The notes under the pieces: model-generated
Seen by the model: only the letters and a program-made list of their open reading frames with translations
Databases searched by the model: none
Told to the model about the DNA's origin: nothing
Source: Photobacterium malacitanum
Lineage (GTDB): Bacteria; Pseudomonadota; Gammaproteobacteria; Enterobacterales; Vibrionaceae
Direction of reading: 5' to 3'
Assembly: GCF_900185615.1 (NCBI RefSeq)
Contig: NZ_FYAK01000006.1
Coordinates: 1-64,000 of the forward strand
Length of the DNA: 64,000 nt
Made by a program: the position numbers and the translations under genes
Shown: positions 63,593-64,000 of the stretch, in pieces
Numbering within the stretch: position 1 is the stretch's first letter
Layout of the letters: each line of letters opens with the position of its first letter

Positions 63593-64000
63593 ATGACTAC
63601 TGAACGAAAATATATTGTCGCGCTAGATCAAGGTACCACCAGCTCGCGCGCAGTGGTACTTGATCACAATGCCAATATCGTTTGTTCGTCACAACGCGAA
63701 TTTACTCAAATCTACCCTAAAGCAGGTTGGGTTGAGCATGATCCTCTAGAAATTTACGCAACCCAAAGTTCCACCATGGTGGAGGCATTAGCCAAAGCGG
63801 GCATTCGTAGTGATCAAGTCGCTGCGATTGGCATTACTAACCAACGTGAAACCACCATTGTATGGAACAAAAAAACCGGAAAACCGGTTTATAACGCAAT
63901 TGTATGGCAGTGTCGCCGTACTGCTGATATGTGCGAAGAGTTAAAACAACAAGGCTTAACTGATTATATTCGTGAAACTACAGGCTTAGTGGTTGATCCG
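63593..64000 (+). CDS. glpK: Glycerol kinase, N-terminal fragment
   Basis: GlpK phosphorylates incoming glycerol to glycerol-3-phosphate. The window end cuts the gene after exactly 136 codons. The product begins [22 protein letters not shown] (FGGY-kinase phosphate-1 motif DQGTTSSR) and continues with [31 protein letters not shown] and [19 protein letters not shown] lies just before the ATG at 63593. Confidence 0.98.
   Translation, partial: MTTERKYIVALDQGTTSSRAVVLDHNANIVCSSQREFTQIYPKAGWVEHDPLEIYATQSSTMVEALAKAGIRSDQVAAIGITNQRETTIVWNKKTGKPVYNAIVWQCRRTADMCEELKQQGLTDYIRETTGLVVDP

Overview
The window is an AT-rich, gene-dense stretch of a gammaproteobacterial chromosome, most likely from Vibrionaceae and probably Photobacterium or a close relative. 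The evidence is an AphA-type PadR regulator beside ppc, an ArgH-acetyltransferase fusion, a peroxiredoxin-glutaredoxin fusion beside oxyR, a pilMNOPQ-aroKB-damX-dam superoperon, and an astCAD cluster where E. coli has argD. The genus is inference. I see no insertion sequence, prophage, CRISPR array, tRNA or rRNA. It is core genome.

Layout: (1) 1-5353, the str operon (rpsL-rpsG-fusA-tuf, leftward; tuf runs off the edge) behind a strong sigma70 promoter, preceded by tusDCB and yheO. (2) 5.5-17.1 kb, the fkpA/slyX/slyD/kefGB/yheS/yheT/yheU/prkB/yhfA/crp block, in nearly E. coli order. (3) 17.3-22.2 kb, a small unknown gene, a DUF1338 dioxygenase-like gene and astDAC for arginine/ornithine catabolism. 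(4) 22.6-37.7 kb, pabA, trpS-gph-rpe, dam-damX-aroB-aroK, the type IV pilus operon pilMNOPQ and divergent mrcA. (5) 37.8-49 kb, oxyR and divergent prx/grx with a clear OxyR operator, then argCBGH(A), ppc and aphA. (6) 49-64 kb, metL-metB/metJ with MET boxes, rpmE, priA, cytR, ftsN, hslVU, menA, rraA, zapB, glpF and the start of glpK.

The most interesting observation is upstream of argC. A ribosome-binding site leads into a 15-codon ORF ending in three consecutive arginine codons and a stop (44923-44970). It lies between a candidate ArgR operator/promoter and argC, and is followed by alternative RNA pairings and a U-run. This looks like an arginine-sensing attenuator for argCBGH, an arrangement I do not know to be described for this operon. 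In the same interval argE, the usual divergent partner of argC, is absent. The arginine theme extends to the single AstC/ArgD-type aminotransferase at 21-22 kb and to the NAGS-like domain fused to ArgH.

Other points: a terminator-like hairpin between the divergent fkpA and WD40-lipoprotein genes with no obvious gene to terminate (possible small RNA); a hairpin between the ribosome-binding site and start codon of the ABC-F gene yheS; a small gene with its own promoter and terminator after crp; and CRP, OxyR, MetJ and ArgR sites that can be read directly.
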